64,000 nucleotides of DNA, from positions 17,818 to 81,817 of the forward strand of contig CAPIEU010000001.1 of assembly GCA_948630815.1 (NCBI GenBank), read 5' to 3'. The notes under the pieces are model-generated. The model ran no database searches. It was not told where the DNA came from and was given only the letters and a program-made list of their open reading frames with translations. The stretch is from an uncultured Clostridia bacterium (lineage in GTDB: Bacteria; Bacillota; Clostridia; TANB77; CAG-508). The first letter of the stretch is position 1. The number at the start of each line of letters is the position of its first letter. Positions 52,137 through 59,924 of this stretch are shown piece by piece. Made by a program: the position numbers and the translations under genes.

Positions 52137-52304
52137 TTATCCACATATTTATCCACAAAAAGTGTATAAAGTTTATGTAAAATTTATGTGATAAAGTTTT
52201 CTTTTGTAAAATATAAAAATTAATTTTTAGTGTATGGTTATCATACCAAAAAAAATAGGGAATAGTCAATACAAATGTGGAAAAAAATAAAAAAATGTGG
52301 ATAA
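52137..52304. other. oriC, rpmH-dnaA part: DnaA box cluster
   Basis: Two perfect boxes TTATCCACA at 52137-52145 and 52149-52157, only 3 bp apart, and the reverse box TGTGGATAA at 52296-52304, plus TGTGGAAAA at 52276-52284. Boxes flank the dnaA promoter at 52240-52269. With the cluster on the other side of dnaA this makes a bipartite origin. Confidence 0.8.
52240..52269 (-). promoter_or_regulatory. dnaA promoter
   Basis: On the minus strand TTGACT, 18 nt, TATGAT, about 170 nt before the dnaA start, with DnaA boxes on both sides, so autoregulation is likely. Confidence 0.65.
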
Positions 52305-52377
52305 ATTTTCTAAGAGACAAGTACGCGTAGGGAAAAACAAGAAAACTATGCTTTTTACAAAAAATGCCTAATTTTCC

Positions 52378-52407
52378 TTGACAAATGGGGTGGGGGTATT
52401 ATATAAT
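52378..52407 (+). promoter_or_regulatory. rpmH promoter
   Basis: TTGACA, 18 nt, TATAAT. The spacer contains GGGGTGGGGG, a striking G-run in so AT-rich a sequence. Confidence 0.75.
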
Positions 52408-52477
52408 TATTTTACTTGTTTTGAAAGTAAGAAAAAATATAGATTAGCTTACGGAATATAGTTTTAGGAGGTGCAAA

Positions 52478-52612
52478 ATGAAAAGAACATTTCAACCAAA
52501 AAAGAGACAAGAACAAAAAGAACATGGATTCTTAAAAAGAATGAAAACTAGAGCAGGTAGAAATATATTAAAAGCAAGACGTGCTAAGGGAAGAAAAAAA
52601 CTAAGTGCTTAA
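52478..52612 (+). CDS. rpmH: 50S ribosomal protein L34
   Basis: 44 residues, too short for most gene scans: MKRTFQPKKRQEQKEHGFLK, then RMKTRAGRNILKARRAKGRKKLSA. All hallmark residues of L34 (TFQP, R, HGF, R(M)xTRxGR..L..RR.KGR..L) are present. RBS AGGAGGTG. First gene of the plus-strand operons to the right of oriC, as in most bacteria. Confidence 0.97.
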   Translation: MKRTFQPKKRQEQKEHGFLKRMKTRAGRNILKARRAKGRKKLSA

Positions 52613-52621
52613 AATATATGT

Positions 52622-52649
52622 GAGCCACTACTAAAAGTGGCTCTTTTTG
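52622..52649 (+). terminator. Terminator or attenuator between rpmH and rnpA
   Basis: GAGCCACT-actaaa-AGTGGCTC followed by TTTTTG. It would uncouple abundant L34 mRNA from rnpA by partial termination. Confidence 0.8.
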
Positions 52650-52673
52650 CGATAGGTATTAAGAGTGATAATT

Positions 52674-53015
52674 ATGAAAAAAACATTGAAATTAAAGAAA
52701 AATTATGAATTTAAAAGAGTTCTTACAAAAGGAAAATACTATTCTGGAAAATATATAGAAGTTTTTTTTAAAGAGCAAAAAGATAAAACTATGAACTATA
52801 TAGGAATTGCAATAGGTGTAAAAATAGCAAAAGCAGTTAAAAGAAATAGAATAAAAAGAATTATCAGCGAAAATTATAGACTTATGGAACAACAACTAAA
52901 AACAGGATATAATATAGTTTTTTTATGGAAAAAGAAAGTAGATATTAAAAATGCTACATTTTCTAACATACAACAAGATATGATAAATATTTTTAAAAGA
53001 ATAGGAATATTGTAG
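52674..53015 (+). CDS. rnpA: Ribonuclease P protein component
   Basis: 113 residues from the ATG at 52674. LKKNYEFKRVLTKGKYYSGKYI at the start and the RNP signature KIAKAVKRNRIKRIISENYRL (with RNRIKR) are diagnostic. It binds the catalytic RNA of RNase P in tRNA 5' maturation. It overlaps no other gene and is followed after 3 nt by yidD. The codons TTG/GTG upstream (GTG at 52665) are in frame but not needed. Confidence 0.95.
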   Translation: MKKTLKLKKNYEFKRVLTKGKYYSGKYIEVFFKEQKDKTMNYIGIAIGVKIAKAVKRNRIKRIISENYRLMEQQLKTGYNIVFLWKKKVDIKNATFSNIQQDMINIFKRIGIL

Positions 53016-53018
53016 GAA

Positions 53019-53237
53019 ATGAGAAAAATTTTAATTTTTTTAATTGATTTATATAAAAAATATATTTCACCACTTATTCATAATATGGGATTTGATTGCA
53101 AATTTTATCCAACCTGCTCACAGTATACAAGACAAGCTCTTGAAAAATATGGAATTATAAAAGGTGGATTTTTAGGAATAAAAAGAATTTTAAAGTGCAA
53201 TCCTTTTTCAAAAGGGGGATATGATCCTCTTAAATAG
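53019..53237 (+). CDS. yidD: Membrane protein insertion efficiency factor YidD
   Basis: 72 residues. LIDLYKKYISPLI, CKFYPTCSQYTRQALEKYG, GGFLGIKRILKCNPFSKGGYDPL contain the conserved CxxYPTCSxYxxxAL and RxxxCxPxxxGGxDPV-like patterns. An amphipathic N-terminal helix is evident. It aids YidC-dependent insertion. It lies between rnpA and yidC, its usual place. Confidence 0.95.
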   Translation: MRKILIFLIDLYKKYISPLIHNMGFDCKFYPTCSQYTRQALEKYGIIKGGFLGIKRILKCNPFSKGGYDPLK

Positions 53238-53258
53238 GATTTTAAGGAGAATGAATAT

Positions 53259-54092
53259 ATGATATCTTTTTTTGCCAATATATTTGGATATGTTTTAAAC
53301 TGGTTTTATGAATTTGTAGGTAACTATGGATTAGCAATTATACTATTTTCAGTAGTACTAAAATTAATAATGTTACCAATTTCAATAAAACAACAAAAAA
53401 CAATGAAGAAGTCAGCAAAAATACAAGAAAAAATGAGAGTACTTCAAGATAAATATAAAAACAATCCAGAAAAATTGAATCAAGAAACCTTAGAACTATA
53501 CAAAACTGAGAAAATGAGTCCATTTAGTGGATGTTTTAGTGCGATTGCTCAAATTTTAATTTTATTTGCAGTATTTTATTTAGTAAGAAGTCCACTTACA
53601 TATATGAAAAAAGTTGATACAGAATTAATAAACCAATACACAACAGAAATGGAACAAGCTGAAGAAGGGAAAAAAGCAACATATCCAGAAATAGCAGTAA
53701 TTAAGCAAAAAGGTGCTGAAGATGAAAGAGTTTATATAAATATGGAATTTTTAGGATTAGACTTAAGTAGTGTTCCAACCCAAAGCTTAAATGATTGGAG
53801 AGTTTATATAATTCCAGCATTATACGTTTTAACATCATTTATATCAATGCGAATGACTACTGCTATGCAAACAAAGAAGAAAGAAGAAAGTGGTGAAAGT
53901 AAAGAAGCAAACGAATTAGATGCAGTAGCACAAGCAAATAAGAGTATGAGCTATATTATGCCAATTATGTCTGTTTCAATTGCGATAATTGCACCATTAG
54001 GACTTGCACTATATTGGTTAATTAGTAATTTATTAATGATTGTAGAAAGAATGGTATTAAATAGATTTCTAAAAAATGAGGAGGAAGCATAA
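53259..54092 (+). CDS. yidC: Membrane protein insertase YidC (Oxa1/SpoIIIJ family)
   Basis: 277 residues. Membrane segments at about 5-30 (GNYGLAIILFSVVLKLIMLPISIKQQKTMKKS), 90-110, 185-205 and 230-265; the hydrophilic loop after the first segment carries the coiled KIQEKMRVLQDKYKNNPEKL motif typical of Oxa1 proteins. There is no obvious lipobox Cys at the N-terminus, which many Gram-positive homologues have. It inserts and folds membrane proteins with or without Sec. The stop TAA is directly followed by the ATG of jag. Confidence 0.95.
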   Translation: MISFFANIFGYVLNWFYEFVGNYGLAIILFSVVLKLIMLPISIKQQKTMKKSAKIQEKMRVLQDKYKNNPEKLNQETLELYKTEKMSPFSGCFSAIAQILILFAVFYLVRSPLTYMKKVDTELINQYTTEMEQAEEGKKATYPEIAVIKQKGAEDERVYINMEFLGLDLSSVPTQSLNDWRVYIIPALYVLTSFISMRMTTAMQTKKKEESGESKEANELDAVAQANKSMSYIMPIMSVSIAIIAPLGLALYWLISNLLMIVERMVLNRFLKNEEEA

Positions 54093-54779
54093 ATGGCAGA
54101 AGGTAAGATATTTGAAGGAAAAACTACAAATGAAGCAATAGAAAACGGACTAAAAGTATTAGGAATAAGAAGAGAAGATGCAGAAATAAAAGTTTTAGAA
54201 AATGAAGATAAAAAGAGTTTTTTTAGTATATTAACACCAAGAGTTGTTAAAGTTGAAATAAAAAGTAAAGAAGAAAAAAGATACGAAAAAGAAAGAAGAA
54301 ATGAAGAAGATTTAAAAAATATTGACTTTAACAAAGCTATAAAAAATGTAGAAGAATTCTTAAAAGAGTGGACAAACACTATACCAGGAGAAAATATTAA
54401 ATATAATGTAGTACAAAGTGATTTTTATGTTAAAGTAGAAATAAATGGAGAAGATTTAAATTATTTAATAGGGCATAGAGGAGAAACACTTAATAATTTA
54501 CAATCAATTCTTTCTTGTATAGCAAGTAGAGAATTAGAATATAAAGTTAGAGTGGTTTTAAACATTTGTGGATATAAGGAAAAAAGAGAAAAAGCATTAG
54601 AAGAATTAGCGGAAAAATTAGAAAAAACAGTAATAAGAACAAAAAAATCTATTACATTAGAGCCAATGACAGCATATGAAAGAAAAATAATACATTCAAA
54701 ACTACAAAACAGTAATAAAGTTACAACATCAAGCGTTGGCGAAGAACCATATAGAAAAGTGGTTATATCATTAAAATAG
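54093..54779 (+). CDS. jag: RNA-binding protein Jag/KhpB
   Basis: 228 residues. Jag-N domain (FEGKTTNEAIENGLKVLGIRREDAEIKVLE...FFSILTPRVVKVEI), a charged linker, then KH domain (YLIGHRGETLNNLQSILS, GXXG as GHRG) and R3H domain (MTAYERKIIHSKLQ with the R-x3-H). Function: RNA binding with KhpA, linked to cell-division control in other Firmicutes. It forms an operon with yidC at zero spacing. Confidence 0.93.
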   Translation: MAEGKIFEGKTTNEAIENGLKVLGIRREDAEIKVLENEDKKSFFSILTPRVVKVEIKSKEEKRYEKERRNEEDLKNIDFNKAIKNVEEFLKEWTNTIPGENIKYNVVQSDFYVKVEINGEDLNYLIGHRGETLNNLQSILSCIASRELEYKVRVVLNICGYKEKREKALEELAEKLEKTVIRTKKSITLEPMTAYERKIIHSKLQNSNKVTTSSVGEEPYRKVVISLK

Positions 54780-54785
54780 AATATA

Positions 54786-54812
54786 AAAATCGGAAGTCAA
54801 AGTTCGGATTTT
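54786..54812 (+). terminator. Weak terminator after jag
   Basis: AAAATCGGAA-gtcaaag-TTCGGATTTT, one mismatch, followed by T/A-rich sequence; end of the rpmH-jag group. Confidence 0.55.
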
Positions 54813-54885
54813 AATCAATTTTAAAAATTATTTTTTAAAAAGATTTTATCTGTATTTTGACTTTTATTAATATAAAAAATACTAA

Positions 54886-55012
54886 TAAGTTACAGTTTAA
54901 TATTAAACTAATCTGTAAGTAGCGACACGTGAATGTAGTACTTTTTGGTTTTCGAACCTTGAGAGAAAAACAAAAATGTCCTACATTCAGCAAGAAGGAG
55001 CGGACTATAAGA
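54886..55012 (+). repeat. Interspersed palindromic element, subfamily A copy 4
   Basis: AAGTTACAGTTTAATATTAAAC, then ACACGTGAATGTAGTAC, TTTTTGGTTTTCGAACCTTG, AGAGAAAAACAAAAATGTCC, TACATTCAGCAAGAAGGAGC, GGACTATAAG. Arms GAATGTAG/CTACATTC pair, again with a base pair different from copies 1 and 2. It ends only 26 nt before the mnmE start and would lie in its leader. Confidence 0.85.
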
Positions 55013-55037
55013 AATATAATAAAAGGAGCAAAGTAAA

Positions 55038-56411
55038 ATGAGTACAATAGCAGCTATATCAACTGCACCAGGGATAGGCGGAATTGGAATAGTAAGAATT
55101 AGTGGAAAAGATACATATGATGTATTAAAAAAGATATTTAAACCTAAAAACAATATCAATATAGACCAAGTAAAAGGATATACAATAAAATATGGATATA
55201 TTGTAAACGAAAGTGAAATAATTGACGAAGTATTAGTATCTTTTTTTAGAGCCCCAAATAGCTATACAACAGAAGATTTATGCGAAATTAGTTCTCATGG
55301 GGGAGCATATGTAGTTAGAAAAATATTAGAAACATGTTTAGAAAACGGAGCAAACCTTGCAGAGCCAGGAGAATTTACCAAAAGAGCCTTTTTAAATGGA
55401 CGTATGGACTTATCACAAGCAGAAGCAGTTATAGACGTTATAAATTCGGTAAGTGAAAAAGAAGCAAAGACATCTATGAGGCAATTAGAAGGAGGATTAT
55501 CTAAACAAATAAAAGAAATTAGAGATATGCTTATGACTGTAATGGTTAATATAGAAGTAAGTATTGATTATCCAGAATATGATGTAGAAGAAGTAACAAA
55601 TAAGGAAGCATTGTCTACTTTAGAAGAAGTATATAACAAACTCCAAAAGTTATTAATTAGTTTTAATAATGGAAAAATAATAAAAAATGGAATAAAAGTG
55701 GCAATAATAGGTAAACCAAATGCTGGAAAATCCTCTTTATTAAATAGTATATTAAAAGAAGAAAGAGCAATAGTAACAAATATTGAAGGAACAACAAGAG
55801 ATACAATCGAAGAAACCATAACAGTTTCAGGGATTCCAATACATATTATAGATACAGCAGGAATAAGAAGGGCAAATAATGAAGTAGAAAAAATAGGAAT
55901 AGAAAAATCTAAAAAAATGGCAGAAGAGGCAGACTTAGTTATTGCTATTTTTGATGTAAGTAGCCCCTTTTGCAAAGAAGATGAAGAAATTATAGAGATT
56001 ATCAAAGAAAAGAGAAATATAATTTTATTAAATAAAATAGATATAGAAATAGATAATAAAATAAAAGAAATAATAAAAGAAAAAATAGAAAATACTGATT
56101 TTATAGAAATCTCTGCTAAAGAGAATATAGGAATTGAAAAGATATATGATAAAATCTCTAAAAGTTTTGAATTAAACGAAATTAACCTAAATAATGATGC
56201 CATAGTTACAAATATAAGACATAAAGATATTATTTCTAAAGCATTACAATCAACAAAAAATGCAATGAATTCGATGAAAGAATATTTGCCAATAGATATT
56301 GTTGGGGTATATATTAAAGAAATTATGGAAGAGTTAGGTAAAATACTAGGGGAAAGTGTATCAGATGAAATTATAAAAGAGATTTTTTCTAAATTTTGTC
56401 TTGGAAAATAA
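55038..56411 (+). CDS. mnmE: tRNA modification GTPase MnmE
   Basis: 457 residues. N-terminal folate-binding domain (TIAAISTAPGIGGIGIVRISG), central helical domain, inserted G domain with G1 GKPNAGKSSLLN near 223, G2/G3 GTTRDTIEE and DTAGIR, G4 NKID, and the C-terminal FCLGK with the catalytic Cys. Together with MnmG it places the carboxymethylaminomethyl group on U34 of certain tRNAs. Start ATG with AAAAGGAGC. An A element lies in the leader, and two more elements separate it from mnmG, with which it is usually directly linked. Confidence 0.97.
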   Translation: MSTIAAISTAPGIGGIGIVRISGKDTYDVLKKIFKPKNNINIDQVKGYTIKYGYIVNESEIIDEVLVSFFRAPNSYTTEDLCEISSHGGAYVVRKILETCLENGANLAEPGEFTKRAFLNGRMDLSQAEAVIDVINSVSEKEAKTSMRQLEGGLSKQIKEIRDMLMTVMVNIEVSIDYPEYDVEEVTNKEALSTLEEVYNKLQKLLISFNNGKIIKNGIKVAIIGKPNAGKSSLLNSILKEERAIVTNIEGTTRDTIEETITVSGIPIHIIDTAGIRRANNEVEKIGIEKSKKMAEEADLVIAIFDVSSPFCKEDEEIIEIIKEKRNIILLNKIDIEIDNKIKEIIKEKIENTDFIEISAKENIGIEKIYDKISKSFELNEINLNNDAIVTNIRHKDIISKALQSTKNAMNSMKEYLPIDIVGVYIKEIMEELGKILGESVSDEIIKEIFSKFCLGK

Positions 56412-56542
56412 GATACGAGAATCAAATATAAAGAAACAAAATAAAAAAAGAGAGTAATTATATGTTAAAATACAAAAAACTAAAATAAAAGCAATTTGAT
56501 GCGAAAACGATAATGCCTAATCTCTATTAAAAATTAGCTAAT

Positions 56543-56745
56543 GTTCAGTCTATATTGAATTAAAGTATCTTACGAAGCTTAGCGAGAAAACCCTTTTAAT
56601 AAGGGGACTGGCACACGGTACGCGTGACTGGGGGTTCTAAAAAGCAATAATAAGAACTCTCCAGCAGTCCTACGAACTGCCACTGCCCTTGTTAAAGGAA
56701 GTTTATTGCGGAGTCTTCGAAGCTTTGTATGTATTAAGACTGAAC
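56543..56745 (+). repeat. 203-bp palindromic element C
   Basis: Bounded by GTTCAGTCTATATT and TTAAGACTGAAC, the same ends as B copy 1. Inside are nested stems: TACGAAGCTT/GAAGCTTTGTA, AAACCCTTTTAATAAGGGG with CCCTTGTTAAAGGAAGTTT, GACTGGCA/TGCCACTG, and a top hairpin GGGGGTTCT...AGAACTCTCC around AAAAAGCAATAATA. GC content of the core is far above the surroundings. Together it would fold as one rod of about 100 bp. No open frame. Confidence 0.85.
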
Positions 56746-56800
56746 ATTAACAAAAATTAATGTGATGAAATAAATACATTTAATTATAAAAAAATTTAAA

Positions 56801-56932
56801 GTTCAGCCATTTAATTTGCAACCCGCTCCATCTTGCTGAATGTAGGACGTTTTTGTTTTTCTCTCGATGTTCGAAAAACAAAAAGGGCTCGTGTTCACGT
56901 GTTACTACTTAAATACTATTTTAAGGCTGAAT
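56801..56932 (-). repeat. Interspersed palindromic element, subfamily A copy 5
   Basis: GTTCAGCC at the left, GGCTGAAT at the right. CAACCCGCTCC, then CTTGCTGAATGTAGGACG, TTTTTGTTTTTCTCTCGATG, TTCGAAAAACAAAAAGGG and TTCACGTGTTACTACTT match copy 4 read in reverse. One stem arm has decayed (CTCGTGTTC in place of CTACATTC complement), so pairing is reduced. Confidence 0.82.
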
Positions 56933-56972
56933 AATAAATAAAAAGCAAACAAGAACAACAAACAAAAGTTCT

Positions 56973-56988
56973 TGTTTCACAAGAAACA
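56973..56988. promoter_or_regulatory. parS-like site before mnmG
   Basis: TGTTTCACAAGAAACA matches the Bacillus parS consensus TGTTTCACGTGAAACA at 14 of 16 positions, differing only in the central two bases. parAB is 3-4 kb away. It overlaps the short leader of mnmG (RBS GGAGG begins 3 nt after it). Confidence 0.5.
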
Positions 56989-57003
56989 TTGGAGGAATAA
57001 AAA

Positions 57004-58890
57004 ATGAGTTATTACGCAGGAGAATATGATATAGCAGTAATTGGAGCAGGACATGCAGGATGTGAAGCTGCACTTGCATCAGCTAGGCTTGGAAAAAAAA
57101 CACTATTGTTTTCAATAAGTTTAGAAGCGGTTGCTAATATGCCTTGTAATCCACATATAGGAGGAAGTTCAAAAGGACATCTTGTAAGAGAAATTGATGC
57201 ACTCGGTGGAGAAATGGGAAAGAACATAGATAAAACATACATACAAATAAAAATGTTAAATAAATCTAAAGGTCCAGCAGTATATTCATTGCGTGCACAA
57301 GCAGATAGAAAAATGTATCAAATGGAAATGAAACATACATTAGAAAAACAGGAAAACTTATTTATAAAACAAGCTGAAATTACAAAAATTAATGTTAATG
57401 ATAATAAGATAGAAAGTGTAGAAACCAATATAGGTGCTATATACAAAGTAAAAGCAGTTATACTTGCAACAGGTACATATTTAAAAGGAAAAATACATAT
57501 AGGAGAAGTTTCTTTTGAAAGTGGCCCAGATGGAGTATTTTCATCAATAGAACTATCTCAATGCTTAAAAGATTTGGGAATAGAATTATTAAGATTTAAA
57601 ACAGGAACACCAGCAAGAATTAATAAAAATTCTATTGATTTTTCAAAAATGGAAATACAAAATGGGGACAAAGATATAGAAATGTTTTCTTTTGAAGATG
57701 ATATTATAGAAAAAGAACAAACACCTTGTTATTTAACATATACAAATGAAGAAACACACAAAATAATAAGAGCAAATCTACATAGATCACCATTATATGC
57801 AGGAAAAATAGAAGGAACAGGACCAAGATATTGCCCATCAATAGAAGACAAGATTGTAAGATTTGCAGACAAAGAAAGACATCAAATATTTGTAGAGCCA
57901 ATTGGAGAAAAAACAGATGAAATGTATATACAAGGTATGAGTTCATCATTGCCAGAAGATGTTCAAATTGCAATGTATAGAACAATACCAGGATTAGAAT
58001 ATGCTGAATTTACAAGACCTGCATATGCAATAGAATATGATTGTATAGAGCCTTCACAACTAAAAATATCACTGGAAAACAAAAAAATAAGTGGAATGTT
58101 TTTTGCAGGGCAAATAAATGGTACATCAGGATATGAAGAAGCGGCAGCACAAGGAATTATAGCAGGAATAAATGCTTCAAGAAAAATAGATAATGAAGAA
58201 CCAATAATATTAGGAAGAGATAAAGCATACATAGGGGTTTTAATTGACGATATAGTAACTAAAAGTACAAATGAACCATATAGAATGATGACATCTAGGG
58301 CTGAATATAGATTATTATTAAGACAAGACAATGCAGACTTAAGACTAACAGAACTAGGCTATGAAATAGGGCTTATATCTAAGGAAAGATATGATAGATT
58401 TTCTAAAAAAAGAGATAATATATATAAAGAGTTTGAAAGAGTAAAAGCAAAAATTATAAAACCAACTAAAGAAGTAAATGAACTACTAGAAAAATATGGA
58501 TCATCTAAAATAGATACTGGTATAAAGTTCGCAGATTTATTAAAACGTACAGAATTAACATACCAAGGGTTAAAAGATATAGATGAGGAAAGACCAGTTC
58601 TTACAAAACAAGAGGCAGAAGAAGTTCAAATACAAGTAAAATATGAAGGATATATAAACTTACAATTAGCACAAGTAGAAAAAGCAAGAAAACTTGAAGA
58701 TAAAGCACTTTTTCAAGACATAGAATATTCAAAAATATTAGGATTAAGGTTAGAAGCAAGACAAAAATTAGATAAATTTAAGCCAATATCAGTAGGACAA
58801 GCGTCAAGAATATCTGGAGTATCACCAGCAGATATATCAGTATTACTAATATATTTAGAGCAAGAAAAAAGAAAAGGGAAAGAAGATTAA
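57004..58890 (+). CDS. mnmG: tRNA uridine 5-carboxymethylaminomethyl modification enzyme MnmG
   Basis: 628 residues. FAD-binding N-terminus YDIAVIGAGHAGCEAALASARLG; conserved NPHIGGSSKGHLVREIDALGG and QADRKMYQMEMK; PAYAIEYDCIEPSQL; and GQINGTSGYEEAAAQGIIAGINA. The C-terminal helical domain that binds MnmE and tRNA (GVSPADISVLLIYLEQ) is complete. It acts with MnmE on wobble U34. RBS GGAGG. Followed by rsmG after 39 nt as in most Firmicutes. Confidence 0.97.
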   Translation: MSYYAGEYDIAVIGAGHAGCEAALASARLGKKTLLFSISLEAVANMPCNPHIGGSSKGHLVREIDALGGEMGKNIDKTYIQIKMLNKSKGPAVYSLRAQADRKMYQMEMKHTLEKQENLFIKQAEITKINVNDNKIESVETNIGAIYKVKAVILATGTYLKGKIHIGEVSFESGPDGVFSSIELSQCLKDLGIELLRFKTGTPARINKNSIDFSKMEIQNGDKDIEMFSFEDDIIEKEQTPCYLTYTNEETHKIIRANLHRSPLYAGKIEGTGPRYCPSIEDKIVRFADKERHQIFVEPIGEKTDEMYIQGMSSSLPEDVQIAMYRTIPGLEYAEFTRPAYAIEYDCIEPSQLKISLENKKISGMFFAGQINGTSGYEEAAAQGIIAGINASRKIDNEEPIILGRDKAYIGVLIDDIVTKSTNEPYRMMTSRAEYRLLLRQDNADLRLTELGYEIGLISKERYDRFSKKRDNIYKEFERVKAKIIKPTKEVNELLEKYGSSKIDTGIKFADLLKRTELTYQGLKDIDEERPVLTKQEAEEVQIQVKYEGYINLQLAQVEKARKLEDKALFQDIEYSKILGLRLEARQKLDKFKPISVGQASRISGVSPADISVLLIYLEQEKRKGKED

Positions 58891-58929
58891 GGCGAAACAT
58901 TAGCAAAATGAAAATTGAAAGGAAAAATA

Positions 58930-59652
58930 ATGGAAAAAGAATTATTTATTAACAAGTTACAAGAAGATGCAAATAAACTAAATATAAATCTAACAGATAT
59001 ACAAGCAGAAAAATTTTATACATACATGAACTTATTGTTAGAATGGAATGAAAAGATTAATTTAACAGCAATCAAAGAACCAGAAGAAATTATAAAAAAA
59101 CATTTTATAGATTCATTAACAATAAAAAAGTACATAAATGATAATTCATATATAATAGATGTAGGTACAGGTGCTGGATTTCCAGGAATACCATTAAATA
59201 TTGTGTCAAATAATAATAAAATTATATTATTAGATGCTTTAAATAAAAGATTAAATTTTTTAAATGAAGTGATAAACCAAGCAAATTTAGGAAATATAAA
59301 AACAGCACATTTTAGAGCAGAAGAAGCAGGAAAAAATAAAGAATATAGAGAAAAATTTGATATTGTAATATCAAGAGCTGTAGCACCACTTAATATACTT
59401 GTAGAATATTTATTACCATTTGTTAAAATAGGTGGTAAATGTATATGTATGAAAGGAAGTAATATACAAGAAGAATTAGAGGTTAGTAAAAATGCGATTA
59501 ATATATTAGGAGGAAAAATTGAAAAAATAGAAAGCTTTGCTTTACCAGGAACTGATATGGCAAGAAATATTATTGTGGTTAGTAAAGTCATTAAAACACC
59601 AGCCAAATATCCAAGAAAAGCAGGAACACCAAGCAAAGAACCAATTATATGA
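58930..59652 (+). CDS. rsmG: 16S rRNA (guanine-N7) methyltransferase RsmG
   Basis: 240 residues from ATG 58930 (GAAAGGA before it; TTG at 58915 in frame is less likely). Rossmann-type SAM site VGTGAGFPGIPLNIV near 77-91, LLEWNEKINLTAI before it, and VISRAVAPLNILVEYLLPFVKIGG after it. It methylates G527 of 16S rRNA; loss gives low-level streptomycin resistance in other bacteria. The C-terminal YPRKAGTPSKEPI is the typical family end. It closes the mnmG operon. Confidence 0.96.
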   Translation: MEKELFINKLQEDANKLNINLTDIQAEKFYTYMNLLLEWNEKINLTAIKEPEEIIKKHFIDSLTIKKYINDNSYIIDVGTGAGFPGIPLNIVSNNNKIILLDALNKRLNFLNEVINQANLGNIKTAHFRAEEAGKNKEYREKFDIVISRAVAPLNILVEYLLPFVKIGGKCICMKGSNIQEELEVSKNAINILGGKIEKIESFALPGTDMARNIIVVSKVIKTPAKYPRKAGTPSKEPII

Positions 59653-59656
59653 TTTT

Positions 59657-59825
59657 GTTAATATTTAAACCATATTGTTTGCAATTCACACCAATCTAGT
59701 AATAATTTATTCTTTAAAAAGTTTCTACACTCGCCAACGCCTCTGGAGATACCGCGTACTACACTTTTAAAAATAAATAAATATATTATTACATTCGCAC
59801 TAATTATGATAGAGTTGGACTCAAC
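59657..59825 (-). repeat. Interspersed palindromic element, subfamily B copy 3
   Basis: On the minus strand: GTTGAGTCC, TAATTAGTGCGAATGTAATA, AATATATTTATTT, AAGTGTAGTACGCGGTATCT, CCAGAGGCGTTGGCGAGTGT, AGAATAAATTATTACTAGAT, GAATTGCAAAC. This follows B copy 1 step by step through both AT arms and the core. It starts right after the rsmG stop and ends just before the parA promoter. Confidence 0.83.
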
Positions 59826-59861
59826 TAGTAATCAATTTTTTCATTTTATTACTAAAATTTA

Positions 59862-59901
59862 TTGACATATTAATGATATTTTTGTATTATTAATATGTCA
59901 A
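59862..59901 (+). promoter_or_regulatory. parA promoter within a perfect inverted repeat
   Basis: TTGACA, 17 nt, TATTAT. The -35 is the start of TTGACATATTAAT (59862-59874), repeated in perfect inverse as ATTAATATGTCAA (59889-59901) over the -10 end and start site, 14 nt apart. This is a likely operator for autoregulation. Confidence 0.75.
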
Positions 59902-59924
59902 TTTTTAAAATTGGAGGGATAGTT

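Noticed and set aside
56543..56745. Known riboswitch or group II intron fragment
   Set aside because: It lacks the conserved cores I can recall (no domain V-like GAGCCGTAT...AGTTC, no known aptamer), and its ends are shared with the other interspersed elements.
1690..56903. CACGTG in A elements as parS sites
   Set aside because: They contain CCACGTGG or TTCACGTGTT but not the flanking TGTTTC/GAAACA, and they sit at a fixed position of a repeat.
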